Below, in pieces: positions 35,041-43,685 of a DNA stretch of 64,000 nucleotides. Within the stretch, counting starts at the first letter, position 1. Each line of letters opens with the position of its first letter. The DNA lies in assembly GCA_019420905.1 (NCBI GenBank), contig JAHZGH010000010.1, forward strand, positions 8,136-72,135, given 5' to 3'. The stretch comes from Succinivibrionaceae bacterium. GTDB lineage: Bacteria; Pseudomonadota; Gammaproteobacteria; Enterobacterales; Succinivibrionaceae. The translations under genes and the position numbers were made by a program. Under the pieces are notes generated by a model that was not told the origin of the DNA, did no database searches, and saw nothing but the letters and a program-made list of their open reading frames with translations.

Positions 35041-36225
35041 TCACTTTATCAATATAAGCGACAGCAAGATCTCAACGCCATCCTTGTCAAATTTAACCCC
35101 AGGACTTAAAAATCCTCCTGAAGACATATCAATTAAATCTAGTAATCTTGGAATATCCGCACCAGAGCCGCCCAGATCTTCAAAAGTTTTAGGCAGTCCT
35201 GCTTGAGATATAAACTGTCTTAAACGCTTTAAAATTAAATAGCAAGTATTTTCCGGATGCTGAAAATCTAATTCCAAACTAAAAGAACGATTTCCCATCA
35301 AAGCAATCCTATGCGGCTTTTTAGCAATACACATTTCTAAATAAGCCGGTAAAATTAAGCTTAAAGCCTCAGCGCGTGAACAATCATAAAGAGAAACTAA
35401 ACCGCGTTTAACCTGCTCTAGAGCAGGATTTTCTTCTGAATTTTCTATTGAGGGAATAATATTCGTCATTATGCCTGACCACATGATATTAGCATAAGCA
35501 TCATAATCACTAGGAATATCACGCAGATGCTGCCACATTGAGAAAATAGTAGCCATAACACTTTCATAAATTCTGTCAGTTAAAACTTGAGCTGGATGCG
35601 ATGCTAAATAACGCTCAAAAACTCGCGCTGAAACGCTTATAATAGAAGAAACCAATTCCTTCTTTGAATGTACTACTAATTCTGGATTTAAAATAGCAAA
35701 ACGCGGCCTCAATAAATTGCTGTCTCGGAATAACATCTGCAGACTTCCATCTTTTCTTGGAATTACGGCCGACATATATCCAGAATTTACAAAGCCACAG
35801 CCTGGAACTGTAACTATAGTTCCTATAGGTAAAGCTTCATCTAGAGAAAAATCTTTATCAAAAATATCTCTAATGCGAATTGGGTGATAATAAGCAGAAG
35901 CTATAGCTTTAGCTGCATAAAAGCAATAGGCATTGCCTATTGCCAAAATAAAATCAGTATTGTTTTGTAGGCATGCCGCTACGCCTTCTTCTATAAATGA
36001 AATGCGAGGATTATTTTTCACTCCGCCTAATTCAGCAAACTCAATGCCGGAAAGGTCTAAAGCACGCTTAACCTTATCTAAAAGCCCCGCAATCTGTAAA
36101 ATTTCATCGTTATAAACAATTAAAACTCTTGAGCCACCATAAAATTTTACTAATTTTCCAACTTCAAACTCCTTGCCTCTGCCAAAATACATCTGAGTAT
36201 TGTTAAAAATAGCAAAATCGTTCAT
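35041..36225 (-). CDS. YqhD-like iron/zinc alcohol dehydrogenase relative lacking metal ligands
   Basis: The 394-residue protein aligns with the YqhD/BDH class of group III alcohol dehydrogenases: NNTQMYFGRGK (TPTRILFGKG), ELGGVKNNPR, the PIGTIVTVPGCGFVNSG stretch (PATGSE in YqhD), YDAYANIMWSG, LILPAYLE, and GLPKTFEDLG near the end. Essential residues are gone. The cofactor GGGS motif is IGNAY (about 96-100), and the four metal ligands (Asp, His, His, His of YqhD) are Ser197, Arg201, Arg274 and Arg284. Dehydrogenase activity is very unlikely. The frame is intact. It stands opposite and convergent to the RocB-like gene and is transcribed alone. Confidence 0.75.
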   Translation of the reverse strand: MNDFAIFNNTQMYFGRGKEFEVGKLVKFYGGSRVLIVYNDEILQIAGLLDKVKRALDLSGIEFAELGGVKNNPRISFIEEGVAACLQNNTDFILAIGNAYCFYAAKAIASAYYHPIRIRDIFDKDFSLDEALPIGTIVTVPGCGFVNSGYMSAVIPRKDGSLQMLFRDSNLLRPRFAILNPELVVHSKKELVSSIISVSARVFERYLASHPAQVLTDRIYESVMATIFSMWQHLRDIPSDYDAYANIMWSGIMTNIIPSIENSEENPALEQVKRGLVSLYDCSRAEALSLILPAYLEMCIAKKPHRIALMGNRSFSLELDFQHPENTCYLILKRLRQFISQAGLPKTFEDLGGSGADIPRLLDLIDMSSGGFLSPGVKFDKDGVEILLSLILIK

Positions 36226-36357
36226 AAGGGCCTCTAAGGAGATAAATAACTATTTAAATTTATTAAAAAAACACAAAAGTTTTTTTGCGTGGCAATTCAA
36301 ATTATTATTTGATTATTTATTGCATACTTTAAATCTAACAAAGATTAAACAAAAAAA

Positions 36358-36369
36358 CGCTTGCAAGCG
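36358..36369. promoter_or_regulatory. Palindrome CGCTTGCAAGCG, possible operator
   Basis: A perfect 12-bp palindrome in an otherwise AT-rich region, about 115 bases before the putative potA -10 box. It may be an operator; the protein is unknown. Confidence 0.4.
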
Positions 36370-36483
36370 CTGTAATATTCTTTATCATACATGGAATTTT
36401 GTAATTTAAATAAATGGTCGCAATAAAAATCATTTCATTTTAAATTACAACAGGTTAAATTATGCCAGACCTTTTGATTTGGG

Positions 36484-36531
36484 TATAATGCATTTTCTAA
36501 TTATATTTGGAATATAGGTTTTTCCAAATAT
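36484..36531 (+). promoter_or_regulatory. Putative potA -10 box and leader hairpin
   Basis: TATAAT at 36484-36489 has no convincing -35. It is followed by a 10-bp perfect hairpin ATATTTGGAA/TTCCAAATAT at 36503-36531 with a nine-base loop. This hairpin would sit in the 5' leader, some 37 bases before the GTG start of potA. Confidence 0.45.
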
Positions 36532-36567
36532 ATTTGTCTTTTCCTCTTTTATGGAGAGCTATAAACA

Positions 36568-37785
36568 GTGGAAATCAAACCTTTGGAAAAAGCTGGGAAA
36601 GAAAATCCTGAAGTAGCCCAGGCTACCGGCGTTAACAAAATCAATCACCGTCCAGGAGAACTCCCAGGACAGAAAGTCTCACCAGTAAAGCAAAATAAAA
36701 AACCAATTTTGGAGATCAAAAAATTAACTAAGGAATTTAATAATTTCATTGCAGTTAACAATGTAGATCTAACAGTCTATAAAGGTGAGATTTTCGCCCT
36801 CTTAGGATCCTCTGGCTGTGGTAAATCCACACTTCTGCGCATGCTTGCAGGCTTTGAAACACCAACTTCCGGCAATATTATTCTAGAGGGTAAGGATATC
36901 GGCGACTTACCACCATATCGCCGTAATTTGAATATGATGTTTCAATCATATGCATTATTCCCGTATATGAATGTAAAGCAAAATATCGCCTTTGGCTTAA
37001 AGCAGGAACATCTTCCAAAAAGTGTCATTGAAGAACGCGTTGAGCGTATGCTCAAGCTTGTACATATGGAAGATTATGTCGATCGCAAGCCTTATCAGCT
37101 CTCAGGCGGTCAGCGTCAGCGCGTTGCTTTAGCTCGTTCCTTAGCTAAAGAGCCTAAGCTCCTGCTTTTAGATGAACCTATGGGTGCTTTAGACAAAAAA
37201 CTTCGTGAACAAATGCGCTTAGAGCTTGTAGATATCATCAACTCCGTAGGCGTAACCTGCCTTATGGTTACTCACGATCAGGAAGAAGCCATGACTATGG
37301 CTGATCGTATTGCCATTATGGATCGTGGTGAATTTGTTCAGATTGGCGGTCCGCGCGAAATTTACGAGAACCCTAACTGTCGCTTCTCTGCTGAATTCAT
37401 AGGTCAGGTCAATATGTTTGACTGCACTTTAATTACCTCTGATGCCTCTCATTCACTAATTGCGGCAAAAGACTTCACAAGACCCATTGAATTAAAACAT
37501 GACCTTGATCTTGCAGATGGCATGCCTCTTTCTATCGCCATGCGTCCTGAAAAGATTTATATTTCTCATGACAAGCCTGAGGATGAAAATAACTGGTGTG
37601 AAGGCGTAGTAGAAAATATCGCTTATTTAGGAGATATTTCCATTTACTATGTACGCTTAAAGTCAGGCCGAGTTATTTCTTCAACTCTGCCTAATGTTGA
37701 CCGCTTCAATGTTGGCTTGCCAACTTGGGATGATCATGTGTATTTAAGCTGGGATCCTGAGTCCTGCATTGCTTTAACCTTTTAG
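36568..37785 (+). CDS. potA: Spermidine/putrescine ABC transporter ATP-binding protein
   Basis: ATPase of the PotABCD polyamine importer. The 405-residue protein has an unusual polar N-terminal extension of about 45 residues, then a CysA/PotA-type ABC domain. Walker A is GSSGCGKST (about 88-96), the Q-loop is MMFQSYALFPYM, the signature is LSGGQRQRVALARSLA, Walker B is LLLLDEPMGALDKK and the H-loop is MVTHDQEEA. A C-terminal TOBE-type regulatory domain (SIAMRPEKIYI) follows. The start is GTG at 36568 with GGAG upstream. It heads a potA-potB-potC operon. A potD substrate-binding gene is not adjacent. Confidence 0.95.
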   Translation: MEIKPLEKAGKENPEVAQATGVNKINHRPGELPGQKVSPVKQNKKPILEIKKLTKEFNNFIAVNNVDLTVYKGEIFALLGSSGCGKSTLLRMLAGFETPTSGNIILEGKDIGDLPPYRRNLNMMFQSYALFPYMNVKQNIAFGLKQEHLPKSVIEERVERMLKLVHMEDYVDRKPYQLSGGQRQRVALARSLAKEPKLLLLDEPMGALDKKLREQMRLELVDIINSVGVTCLMVTHDQEEAMTMADRIAIMDRGEFVQIGGPREIYENPNCRFSAEFIGQVNMFDCTLITSDASHSLIAAKDFTRPIELKHDLDLADGMPLSIAMRPEKIYISHDKPEDENNWCEGVVENIAYLGDISIYYVRLKSGRVISSTLPNVDRFNVGLPTWDDHVYLSWDPESCIALTF

Positions 37786-37806
37786 TCAGAAAAGGAAGAT
37801 TCTATT

Positions 37807-38754
37807 ATGGCAGCTTTAGTAAGCTTTGCTGGGAAGAAAAATAAATTAAATATACGTATACGACACCAGAATAATTGGCGCGATCGGGCTTTAATTTTTT
37901 TGCCCTATATGTGGATGGTGCTATTTTTTCTGGTGCCTTTTTTAATTATTTTTAAGATCTCTTTTTCTGTAACAGAAATTGCGATCCCTCCCTATTCGCC
38001 AATTATCAGCTTTGAAGAAGGAGCAATGCAAATTCTTTTGCATTTGGAAAACTACACCAATATATTTACAGATCCTGACGGCACTTATATGCAGTCATAT
38101 CTAAAGTCTTTGGAAGTTGCTGCTTTTTCTACGCTCTTATGCCTTATTGTTGGCTATCCAATAGCATGGGCTTTAGCAACCTGCAAGAATACCACGCGTA
38201 ATGTCTTGTTCATGCTGATTATCATGCCAAGTTGGATCTCTTTTGTCGTACGTATTTATGCCTGGATGACTATTTTGAAAAAAGATGGTCTCATCAATGA
38301 TATTTTATTAACTTTAGGCATTATCGATACGCCAATCCATATGCTGCAGACTGACTTTGCTGTGTATGTAGGTATTGTTTACTGCTATCTTCCTTATATG
38401 GTGTTGCCGCTATTCTCTGCTTTAATGAAGGTTGATTATTCACTTATCGAGGCTGCCTATGATTTAGGCTGCCGTCCGATAAAAACCTTCTTTAATGCTC
38501 TTGTACCTCAAACTAAAAGCGGCATCATTGCAGGATCAATGCTAGTATTCATTCCTGCTATGGGAGAATATGTAATTCCTGAGCTTCTAGGCGGCAAGGA
38601 AAGTATCCTCATCGGCCGCATCTTATGGCAAGAATTCTTCAACAACCGTGATTGGCCATTAGCATCCGCTGTAGCTATCACCATGTTGGCCATTCTCTCA
38701 ATTCCGATTGTTTGGTTCTTAAAGAATCAGCGTAAAGCCGGAGGACAAGCTTAA
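37807..38754 (+). CDS. potB: Spermidine/putrescine ABC transporter permease PotB
   Basis: Inner-membrane permease of the polyamine importer. The 315-residue protein has about six transmembrane segments, the PotB-type start LIFLPYMWMVLFFLVPFLIIFKISFS, and the EAA cytoplasmic loop EAAYDLGCRPIKTFFNALVPQTKSGI (about 216-241) that docks to PotA. It begins 21 bases after potA and its stop is immediately followed by the potC start, consistent with one operon. Confidence 0.95.
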   Translation: MAALVSFAGKKNKLNIRIRHQNNWRDRALIFLPYMWMVLFFLVPFLIIFKISFSVTEIAIPPYSPIISFEEGAMQILLHLENYTNIFTDPDGTYMQSYLKSLEVAAFSTLLCLIVGYPIAWALATCKNTTRNVLFMLIIMPSWISFVVRIYAWMTILKKDGLINDILLTLGIIDTPIHMLQTDFAVYVGIVYCYLPYMVLPLFSALMKVDYSLIEAAYDLGCRPIKTFFNALVPQTKSGIIAGSMLVFIPAMGEYVIPELLGGKESILIGRILWQEFFNNRDWPLASAVAITMLAILSIPIVWFLKNQRKAGGQA

Positions 38755-39618
38755 ATGAAAAGAAAAAAATCAGCATTCTTTAGAGCTTTAATCTTAATTT
38801 TGGCTTTAAGCTTTTTATATCTGCCTATCATTACCCTGATGGCTTACTCCTTCAATGAAAACAAGATGGTAACTGTCTGGACGGAGTTCTCCTTACGTTG
38901 GTATGATGCTTTATTCCATGATGCCGCTATCATAAAGGCCGTAGGCATATCGCTTACTGTGGGCTTCTTCACCGCATGCGCTTCAGTAGTCATTGGTACA
39001 TTAGCTGCATTTGTAATCGTACGTGCTAACCGCTTTACTGGCGAGACGGCTTTTTTGCTGTTTATGACCGCCCCGATGGTTTTGCCAGAGGTAATAACAG
39101 GCTTGGCTTTACTGCTACTCTTTGTAACATTAGGAGACTTTATCCCTGTATTTGCCGATCGCGGCATCATTGCCATTTGGATTGCTCACGTAACGTTCTG
39201 CTCAGCTTATGCAACTGTAGTAATTCGCTCTCGCTTTGTAGAGTTGGATATCTCAATTGAAGAGGCTGCAAAAGACTTAGGTGCAGGCCCTATAAAGGTA
39301 TTCTTTGCAATCATTCTTCCTGCAATTATGCCAGCTGAGGTTGCTGCTTTCTTATTATCATTCACCATGTCTATGGATGATTTAGTTATCACAAGCTTCA
39401 TCGCAGGACCAGACTCAACCACTCTGCCGATGCTGATATTCTCATCCGTACGCCGAGGATTGTCTCCTGAGATTAATGCCTTAGCAACAATTATTGTTCT
39501 AATTGTAGCTGCGTGCACATTCTTTGCTTGGCTGTCAACCATCAAAAAACAAAAACGCAAGGCTCGCAATGCGGCTATTGCAAAAGCGGCTGCAAAAGAA
39601 GAGTTAGAACAGCTGTAA
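38755..39618 (+). CDS. potC: Spermidine/putrescine ABC transporter permease PotC
   Basis: Second inner-membrane permease of the importer. The 287-residue protein has about six spans, a YSFNENKMVTVWTEFSLRWY segment characteristic of PotC/PotI after the first helix, and the EAA loop EEAAKDLGAGPIKVFFAIILPAIMPA (about 168-193). Its ATG directly abuts the potB stop. A basic, Ala/Lys-rich tail ends the protein. The operon stops here with a terminator, leaving PotD to be encoded elsewhere. Confidence 0.95.
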   Translation: MKRKKSAFFRALILILALSFLYLPIITLMAYSFNENKMVTVWTEFSLRWYDALFHDAAIIKAVGISLTVGFFTACASVVIGTLAAFVIVRANRFTGETAFLLFMTAPMVLPEVITGLALLLLFVTLGDFIPVFADRGIIAIWIAHVTFCSAYATVVIRSRFVELDISIEEAAKDLGAGPIKVFFAIILPAIMPAEVAAFLLSFTMSMDDLVITSFIAGPDSTTLPMLIFSSVRRGLSPEINALATIIVLIVAACTFFAWLSTIKKQKRKARNAAIAKAAAKEELEQL

Positions 39619-39623
39619 AAAGC

Positions 39624-39653
39624 AAAATCTCCCAAATTTTTGGGAGATTTTTT
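39624..39653 (+). terminator. potABC terminator
   Basis: An AAAATCTCCCAAA/TTTGGGAGATTT stem with a very short T loop, followed by TTTCTTTTC, immediately after potC. Confidence 0.88.
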
Positions 39654-39667
39654 CTTTTCTGAAGTAA

Positions 39668-39704
39668 ATATCTTTTTTTTACATATAGTTATGTAAAAAG
39701 ATAT
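39668..39704. repeat. Inverted repeat in the potC-prs interval
   Basis: ATATCTTTTTTTTACAT and ATGTAAAAAGATAT form an inverted repeat that differs only in T-tract length and flanks TATAGTT. It lies about 40 bases upstream of the putative prs -10 box (TATAAT at 39746-39751). It could be an operator or a second terminator element. Confidence 0.4.
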
Positions 39705-39803
39705 GCTCTTTTTTTGTTTTTTTTAGCAAAAACCTTTTTTAAAGGTATAATGTGCACATCCCAATCCCCTTCAGGGTTTTATGAAAAACGCAACGAGAGT
39801 TTT

Positions 39804-40763
39804 ATGTCTGATATAAAATTGTTCTCCGGCAATGCCAACTTAAAGCTGGCCAAGGATATTGCCTCCTGTCTTTATACTAAGCTTGTCGATGCCACCTGTG
39901 ATCGTTTCTCTGATGGTGAGGTTCATGTACAAATCAATGAATTTGTGCGTGGTGCCGATACCTTCGTTATCCAGCCTACATGTGCCCCGGCTAATGACAA
40001 TCTTATGGAATTGCTGGTAATGATCGATGCTTTACGCCGTGCTTCTGCTGGACGTATTACTGCAGTCATTCCCTATTTTGGTTACGCTCGCCAGGACAGA
40101 CGTCCTCGTTCTGCTCGTGTGCCTATTACTGCAAAGGTAATTGCTGATTTACTCTCCTCTGTAGGCGTTGATAGAGTTCTTACCATCGATCTCCATGCTG
40201 AACAGATCCAGGGCTTTTTCGATGTCCCTGTAGATAACTGCTTCTCCTCTAAGATCTTTGTTTATGATATGTTCCAAAAAGGCATTGAAAATCCGTGTGT
40301 TGTCTCTCCGGATATGGGCGGTGTTGTACGCGCTCGCGCTATTGCTAAGATGCTAAATGATGCTGATATTGCTATTATCGACAAGCGTCGTCCGCGTCCA
40401 AATGTCTCTGAAGTCATGAACCTCATCGGAGAAGTTAAAGACCGTGACTGTATCTTAGTTGATGATATTATTGATACCGGCGGTACATTATGCAAAGCTG
40501 CTGCAGCCTTAAAAGAGCGCGGAGCACGTAGCGTTACTGCTTATGGTACTCATCCTGTACTTTCTGGCAATGCTTTGCAAAACGTTGCTAACAGCGTTAT
40601 TGACGAAATTGTTGTTTCCGACACTATTCCTCTTAAGAGCGAAATGATTGCAACCGGCAAATTCCGTGTCATTAGCTTCGCTCCGATGTTAGCAGAAGCC
40701 ATTCGCCGCATCAGCAATGATGAATCATTATCCGTAATGTTCCGCGACGAAACAGCCAACTAA
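39804..40763 (+). CDS. prs: Ribose-phosphate pyrophosphokinase
   Basis: Makes PRPP from ribose 5-phosphate and ATP for nucleotide, histidine, tryptophan and NAD synthesis. The 319-residue protein from the ATG at 39804 begins MSDIKLFSGNANLKLA, as in E. coli. The open frame extends 30 codons upstream but that part has no family similarity, so it is taken as leader. Key motifs are FSDGEVHVQI, YFGYARQDRR, TIDLHAEQIQGFFD, VSPDMGGVVRARA and the PRPP loop LVDDIIDTGGT. A TATAAT at 39746-39751 fits a promoter in the leader. It is a single-gene unit. Confidence 0.96.
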   Translation: MSDIKLFSGNANLKLAKDIASCLYTKLVDATCDRFSDGEVHVQINEFVRGADTFVIQPTCAPANDNLMELLVMIDALRRASAGRITAVIPYFGYARQDRRPRSARVPITAKVIADLLSSVGVDRVLTIDLHAEQIQGFFDVPVDNCFSSKIFVYDMFQKGIENPCVVSPDMGGVVRARAIAKMLNDADIAIIDKRRPRPNVSEVMNLIGEVKDRDCILVDDIIDTGGTLCKAAAALKERGARSVTAYGTHPVLSGNALQNVANSVIDEIVVSDTIPLKSEMIATGKFRVISFAPMLAEAIRRISNDESLSVMFRDETAN

Positions 40764-40772
40764 GTTAAAAAC

Positions 40773-40796
40773 TGCCGGCTTTTGTAATAGCCGGCA
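40773..40796 (+). terminator. Hairpin after prs
   Basis: An 8-bp GC-rich stem (TGCCGGCT/AGCCGGCA, eight-base loop) ten bases after the prs stop. There is no T-run, so it may act with another factor or only protect the mRNA end. Confidence 0.55.
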
Positions 40797-40952
40797 TCAT
40801 CTGTAATGCTCCCTTCTTAGCAAGATACCTAAAATACGCACTAATTAGCACCATTTTTAAACAAAATTTTATAAGTTATATTTTGATTGCTATAATTTGG
40901 TAAATTTTTTGTGCATTGCACTAAAAAAGATCGTTAATTTTAAGAGGTATTT

Positions 40953-42530
40953 ATGGAACCCTATTACGCTGGAGTTCTCTCTATTCTGCCGCCTATAATT
41001 GCTGTAGGATTGGCACTTATAACAAAAGAAGTATTTTCCTCACTTTTAATCGGTATTCTCAGCGGTACTTTAATCTACACTGTAGGAATAGGCGATGGAA
41101 ACATTGTTATAGGAACCGTTGAAAATGCTTTTAAAGTAATGGGATCGAGATTTGATCTTAATATCGTTATCTTCTGCTCGCTTTTAGGCTCTCTTGTTTA
41201 CGTTATCTCCACTGCCGGCGGATCACGCGCTTACGGCAAATGGGCAACAAACCACATCAAAAGCAGAAGATCTGCTATGCTCTCTACCTCTATTTTAGGC
41301 GGCTTCATCTTCATAGATGATTATTTCAACTGCCTTACTGTCGGTACCGTAATGCGTCCTATTACTGATGCCTATAAAATTTCCAGAGCAAAGCTTGCCT
41401 ATATAATCGATGCTACTGCAGCACCAATCTGCATAATTGCTCCTGTTTCATCATGGGCAGCGGCTGTTGGTTCTAACCTTAAGGATACCAATGCTTTTAA
41501 TTCAGAAATGGAAGCTTTTGTATCTACTATTCCTTGGAACTTCTATGCGCTTTTGTGCTTATCAATGGTTTTAATCGTTTCCTTTATCAATCTTGATTTC
41601 GGTCCGATGTTAAAAGCTGAGGAAGATGTTTTAAATCAGGTTGCAGGCACCGACGATGATCAGAAAAACAGCGTAAATCAAACATCCGACAATATCGATG
41701 TAAAAGCCGATGGTACCGTCTTGGATATGATTATACCAATTTTATCCTTAATCGTTTTTGCAACTCTGTCCTTGCTCTATGTAGGCGGTTATTGGGGCGA
41801 GGATGAGGCTTATCATACTATTGGCGCGGCATTTGGTAATACCAACGCAGGCCCTGCCTTAGTTATGGGATCCTTCGCCGCTTTATTAATAGCTTTTATC
41901 TTATTTGTTGGAAGAAAGCTCTTAACTCTAAAAGAGTTTATGGATGGCATGCTGCGAGGCGTACAAGCAATGGTGCCGGCTAATATGATTTTAGTATTAG
42001 CTTGGACAATTGCTGGAGTTACCCGCGATTTATTACAGACCCCACAATTTATTTCTTCAATTATTCAAGATGATGCCTCTCTTTTAGGCATGATTTTACC
42101 TGCAGTAATTTTCGTTATTGCAGGATTCTTGTCTTTCTCAACAGGAACTGCCTGGGGAACTTTTGGTATTTTAATCCCTATTGTCGTAACTGTTGCACAA
42201 GCTGTAGATCCTTCATCTAAAGAATTAATTGTTATTTCCCTATCTGCAACTTTAGCCGGTTCAGTATTCGGTGATCACTGCTCCCCTATTTCAGATACAA
42301 CTATCTTGTCATCAGCAGGCGCAGGCTGCGTTCACATTGACCATGTATATACCCAGCTGCCTTATGCTCTTTTAGTTGCAAGCTGTGCATTTATCGGCTA
42401 TATCATTGCCGGTTTAACTTTTAACTTATTCTTAAGCTTAGGTACTGCTGCTTTAATGATGATTATTGCAATTATTATTCTGCATAGAATCAACATGAAG
42501 CGCTATAAAAACAAAACCATAAGCGCTTAA
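40953..42530 (+). CDS. Na+/H+ antiporter NhaC family protein
   Basis: The 525-residue inner-membrane protein has about eleven hydrophobic segments. NhaC-family features are ALITKEVFSSLLIGILSGTLIY in the first helices, FIFIDDYFNCLTVGTVMRP (about 128-146), APICIIAPVSSWAA, GFLSFSTGTAWGTFGILIPI and GSVFGDHCSPISDTTILSSAGAGC (about 439-462). A hydrophilic loop with several acidic residues lies at about 220-250. It is expected to exchange Na+ for H+ or for an organic substrate; some relatives carry amino acids, so the substrate is uncertain. Transcribed alone with its own terminator. Confidence 0.9.
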   Translation: MEPYYAGVLSILPPIIAVGLALITKEVFSSLLIGILSGTLIYTVGIGDGNIVIGTVENAFKVMGSRFDLNIVIFCSLLGSLVYVISTAGGSRAYGKWATNHIKSRRSAMLSTSILGGFIFIDDYFNCLTVGTVMRPITDAYKISRAKLAYIIDATAAPICIIAPVSSWAAAVGSNLKDTNAFNSEMEAFVSTIPWNFYALLCLSMVLIVSFINLDFGPMLKAEEDVLNQVAGTDDDQKNSVNQTSDNIDVKADGTVLDMIIPILSLIVFATLSLLYVGGYWGEDEAYHTIGAAFGNTNAGPALVMGSFAALLIAFILFVGRKLLTLKEFMDGMLRGVQAMVPANMILVLAWTIAGVTRDLLQTPQFISSIIQDDASLLGMILPAVIFVIAGFLSFSTGTAWGTFGILIPIVVTVAQAVDPSSKELIVISLSATLAGSVFGDHCSPISDTTILSSAGAGCVHIDHVYTQLPYALLVASCAFIGYIIAGLTFNLFLSLGTAALMMIIAIIILHRINMKRYKNKTISA

Positions 42531-42550
42531 TAATTTTATAGTCCAATTAA

Positions 42551-42585
42551 AAATCCCATTATTGTTAGCGATAATGGGATTTTTT
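42551..42585. terminator. Bidirectional terminator between NhaC and AEC genes
   Basis: A 12-bp perfect stem (AAATCCCATTAT/ATAATGGGATTT, eight-base loop) followed by T's on the plus strand and flanked by A's serving the minus strand. Confidence 0.9.
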
Positions 42586-42607
42586 ACATAAAACTTAAGC
42601 TTTTTTC

Positions 42608-43522
42608 TTAAAGCAGCATTGATAATACCGGAATAGAAACTATAGAAAATAATGTTGTTAAAAATGTTCCTTGAGACATAACCTTTGAATCAACGCCATT
42701 CTTCAGACACAGCATTGTACCTATAGAGGCTACAGGCATACCGGCCAAAATAACTAAAACATCAGCGTATTTCTTATCTAACGGTGTAACTAAAAACAAA
42801 CCATAAATAACGGCAGGCAAAACCAGAAGCTTAATTACAGTTATGGCATAAAGCTTAGGTGTTCCTAGCATATGCAATACCGGCAGCTCTGCTAGGGTCG
42901 AACCTATAATCAGTAAGGATCCTGAAACTGTCAATCCGCCTATGAGGGAACAAGCCTCAGAAATGGTTTCAGGAGCTTTAATCTCCAATAAAACTAAAGC
43001 AATAGAAATATAAGTTGCAATCAAACAAGGGGAAAGAAACATTCTCCAGCTAAAAGTTGCCTTACCCTTTCCTGAGGTAACCAAAATTACGCCCAAAAGG
43101 AAAATAAAAAAATAAAAAGGGATGGTTAAAACAGACGCATAGAAAATAGCTTCTTGCCCAAACATCATTCCTACTACAGGAAAGCCAATAAAGTTAATAT
43201 TGCCGAAAATCAACATAAAACGGTAAACACCAGCTTCATTAGCCTTGATACGCAAAAGCATGGTGATTGGCACGGCAACAATCATGACAAAAATCATCGA
43301 GCTTAAACCAGCAATTAACACTGGTAAAATGTCTTCCTTAGCTGGTAAAGTACTGCCCATCACAGACGATAAAATTAAAAACGGAGCGGTAACATTTAAA
43401 ATTAATGATGACAACTTACGATTGAAATCTTGATCCATGTAATGAAGTTTATTGCAAAAAAAACCGACAATAACCATCATAAACAATACCGACATTTGCG
43501 CAAATGTGTCGAAAAAATTCAT
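42608..43522 (-). CDS. AEC (auxin efflux carrier) family transporter
   Basis: A 304-residue membrane protein with ten predicted helices in two five-helix halves. AEC features include the N-terminal VGFFCNKLHYMDQDFNRKLSSLILNVTAPFLILSS segment, the discontinuous helix around NINFIGFPVVGMMFGQEA (about 108-125), and TLAELPVLHML. Bacterial relatives export or exchange malate, malonate or other small carboxylates. The substrate here is unknown, but it fits the carboxylate- and sodium-based transport seen across the window. It is transcribed alone. Confidence 0.88.
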   Translation of the reverse strand: MNFFDTFAQMSVLFMMVIVGFFCNKLHYMDQDFNRKLSSLILNVTAPFLILSSVMGSTLPAKEDILPVLIAGLSSMIFVMIVAVPITMLLRIKANEAGVYRFMLIFGNINFIGFPVVGMMFGQEAIFYASVLTIPFYFFIFLLGVILVTSGKGKATFSWRMFLSPCLIATYISIALVLLEIKAPETISEACSLIGGLTVSGSLLIIGSTLAELPVLHMLGTPKLYAITVIKLLVLPAVIYGLFLVTPLDKKYADVLVILAGMPVASIGTMLCLKNGVDSKVMSQGTFLTTLFSIVSIPVLSMLL

Positions 43523-43635
43523 AATAACCTCAATAGATTGAAATAAAATAGTACGCCTATTTTAATCCTAGCTTGCATTTAGGCGCTTGATTTTAAGAAG
43601 TAATTTTACAATGTAATTGCATAAGTCCAATAAAA

Positions 43636-43664
43636 ATAAAAAAACGCCCCATTAAAGGAGCGTT
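43636..43664 (-). terminator. Terminator after the NAD(P)-binding protein gene
   Basis: Stem AACGCcCC/GGaGCGTT with one mismatch and a six-base loop. The A-run to its left gives seven or more T's on the minus strand. Confidence 0.85.
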
Positions 43665-43685
43665 ATTTTCAAGATCGTTTTTTTA

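Larger units (their letters stand above)
36226..36567. other. 342-base intergenic region upstream of potA
   Basis: Divergent region between the YqhD-like gene and potA, without a gene. It contains a perfect 12-bp palindrome CGCTTGCAAGCG at 36358-36369, a TATAAT box at 36484-36489, and an mRNA hairpin at 36503-36531 in the potA leader. Confidence 0.6.

Noticed and set aside
39207..39635. 142-codon minus-strand frame opposite potC
   Set aside because: Antisense to the conserved potC sequence and rich in residues expected from reversed hydrophobic codons; no independent support.
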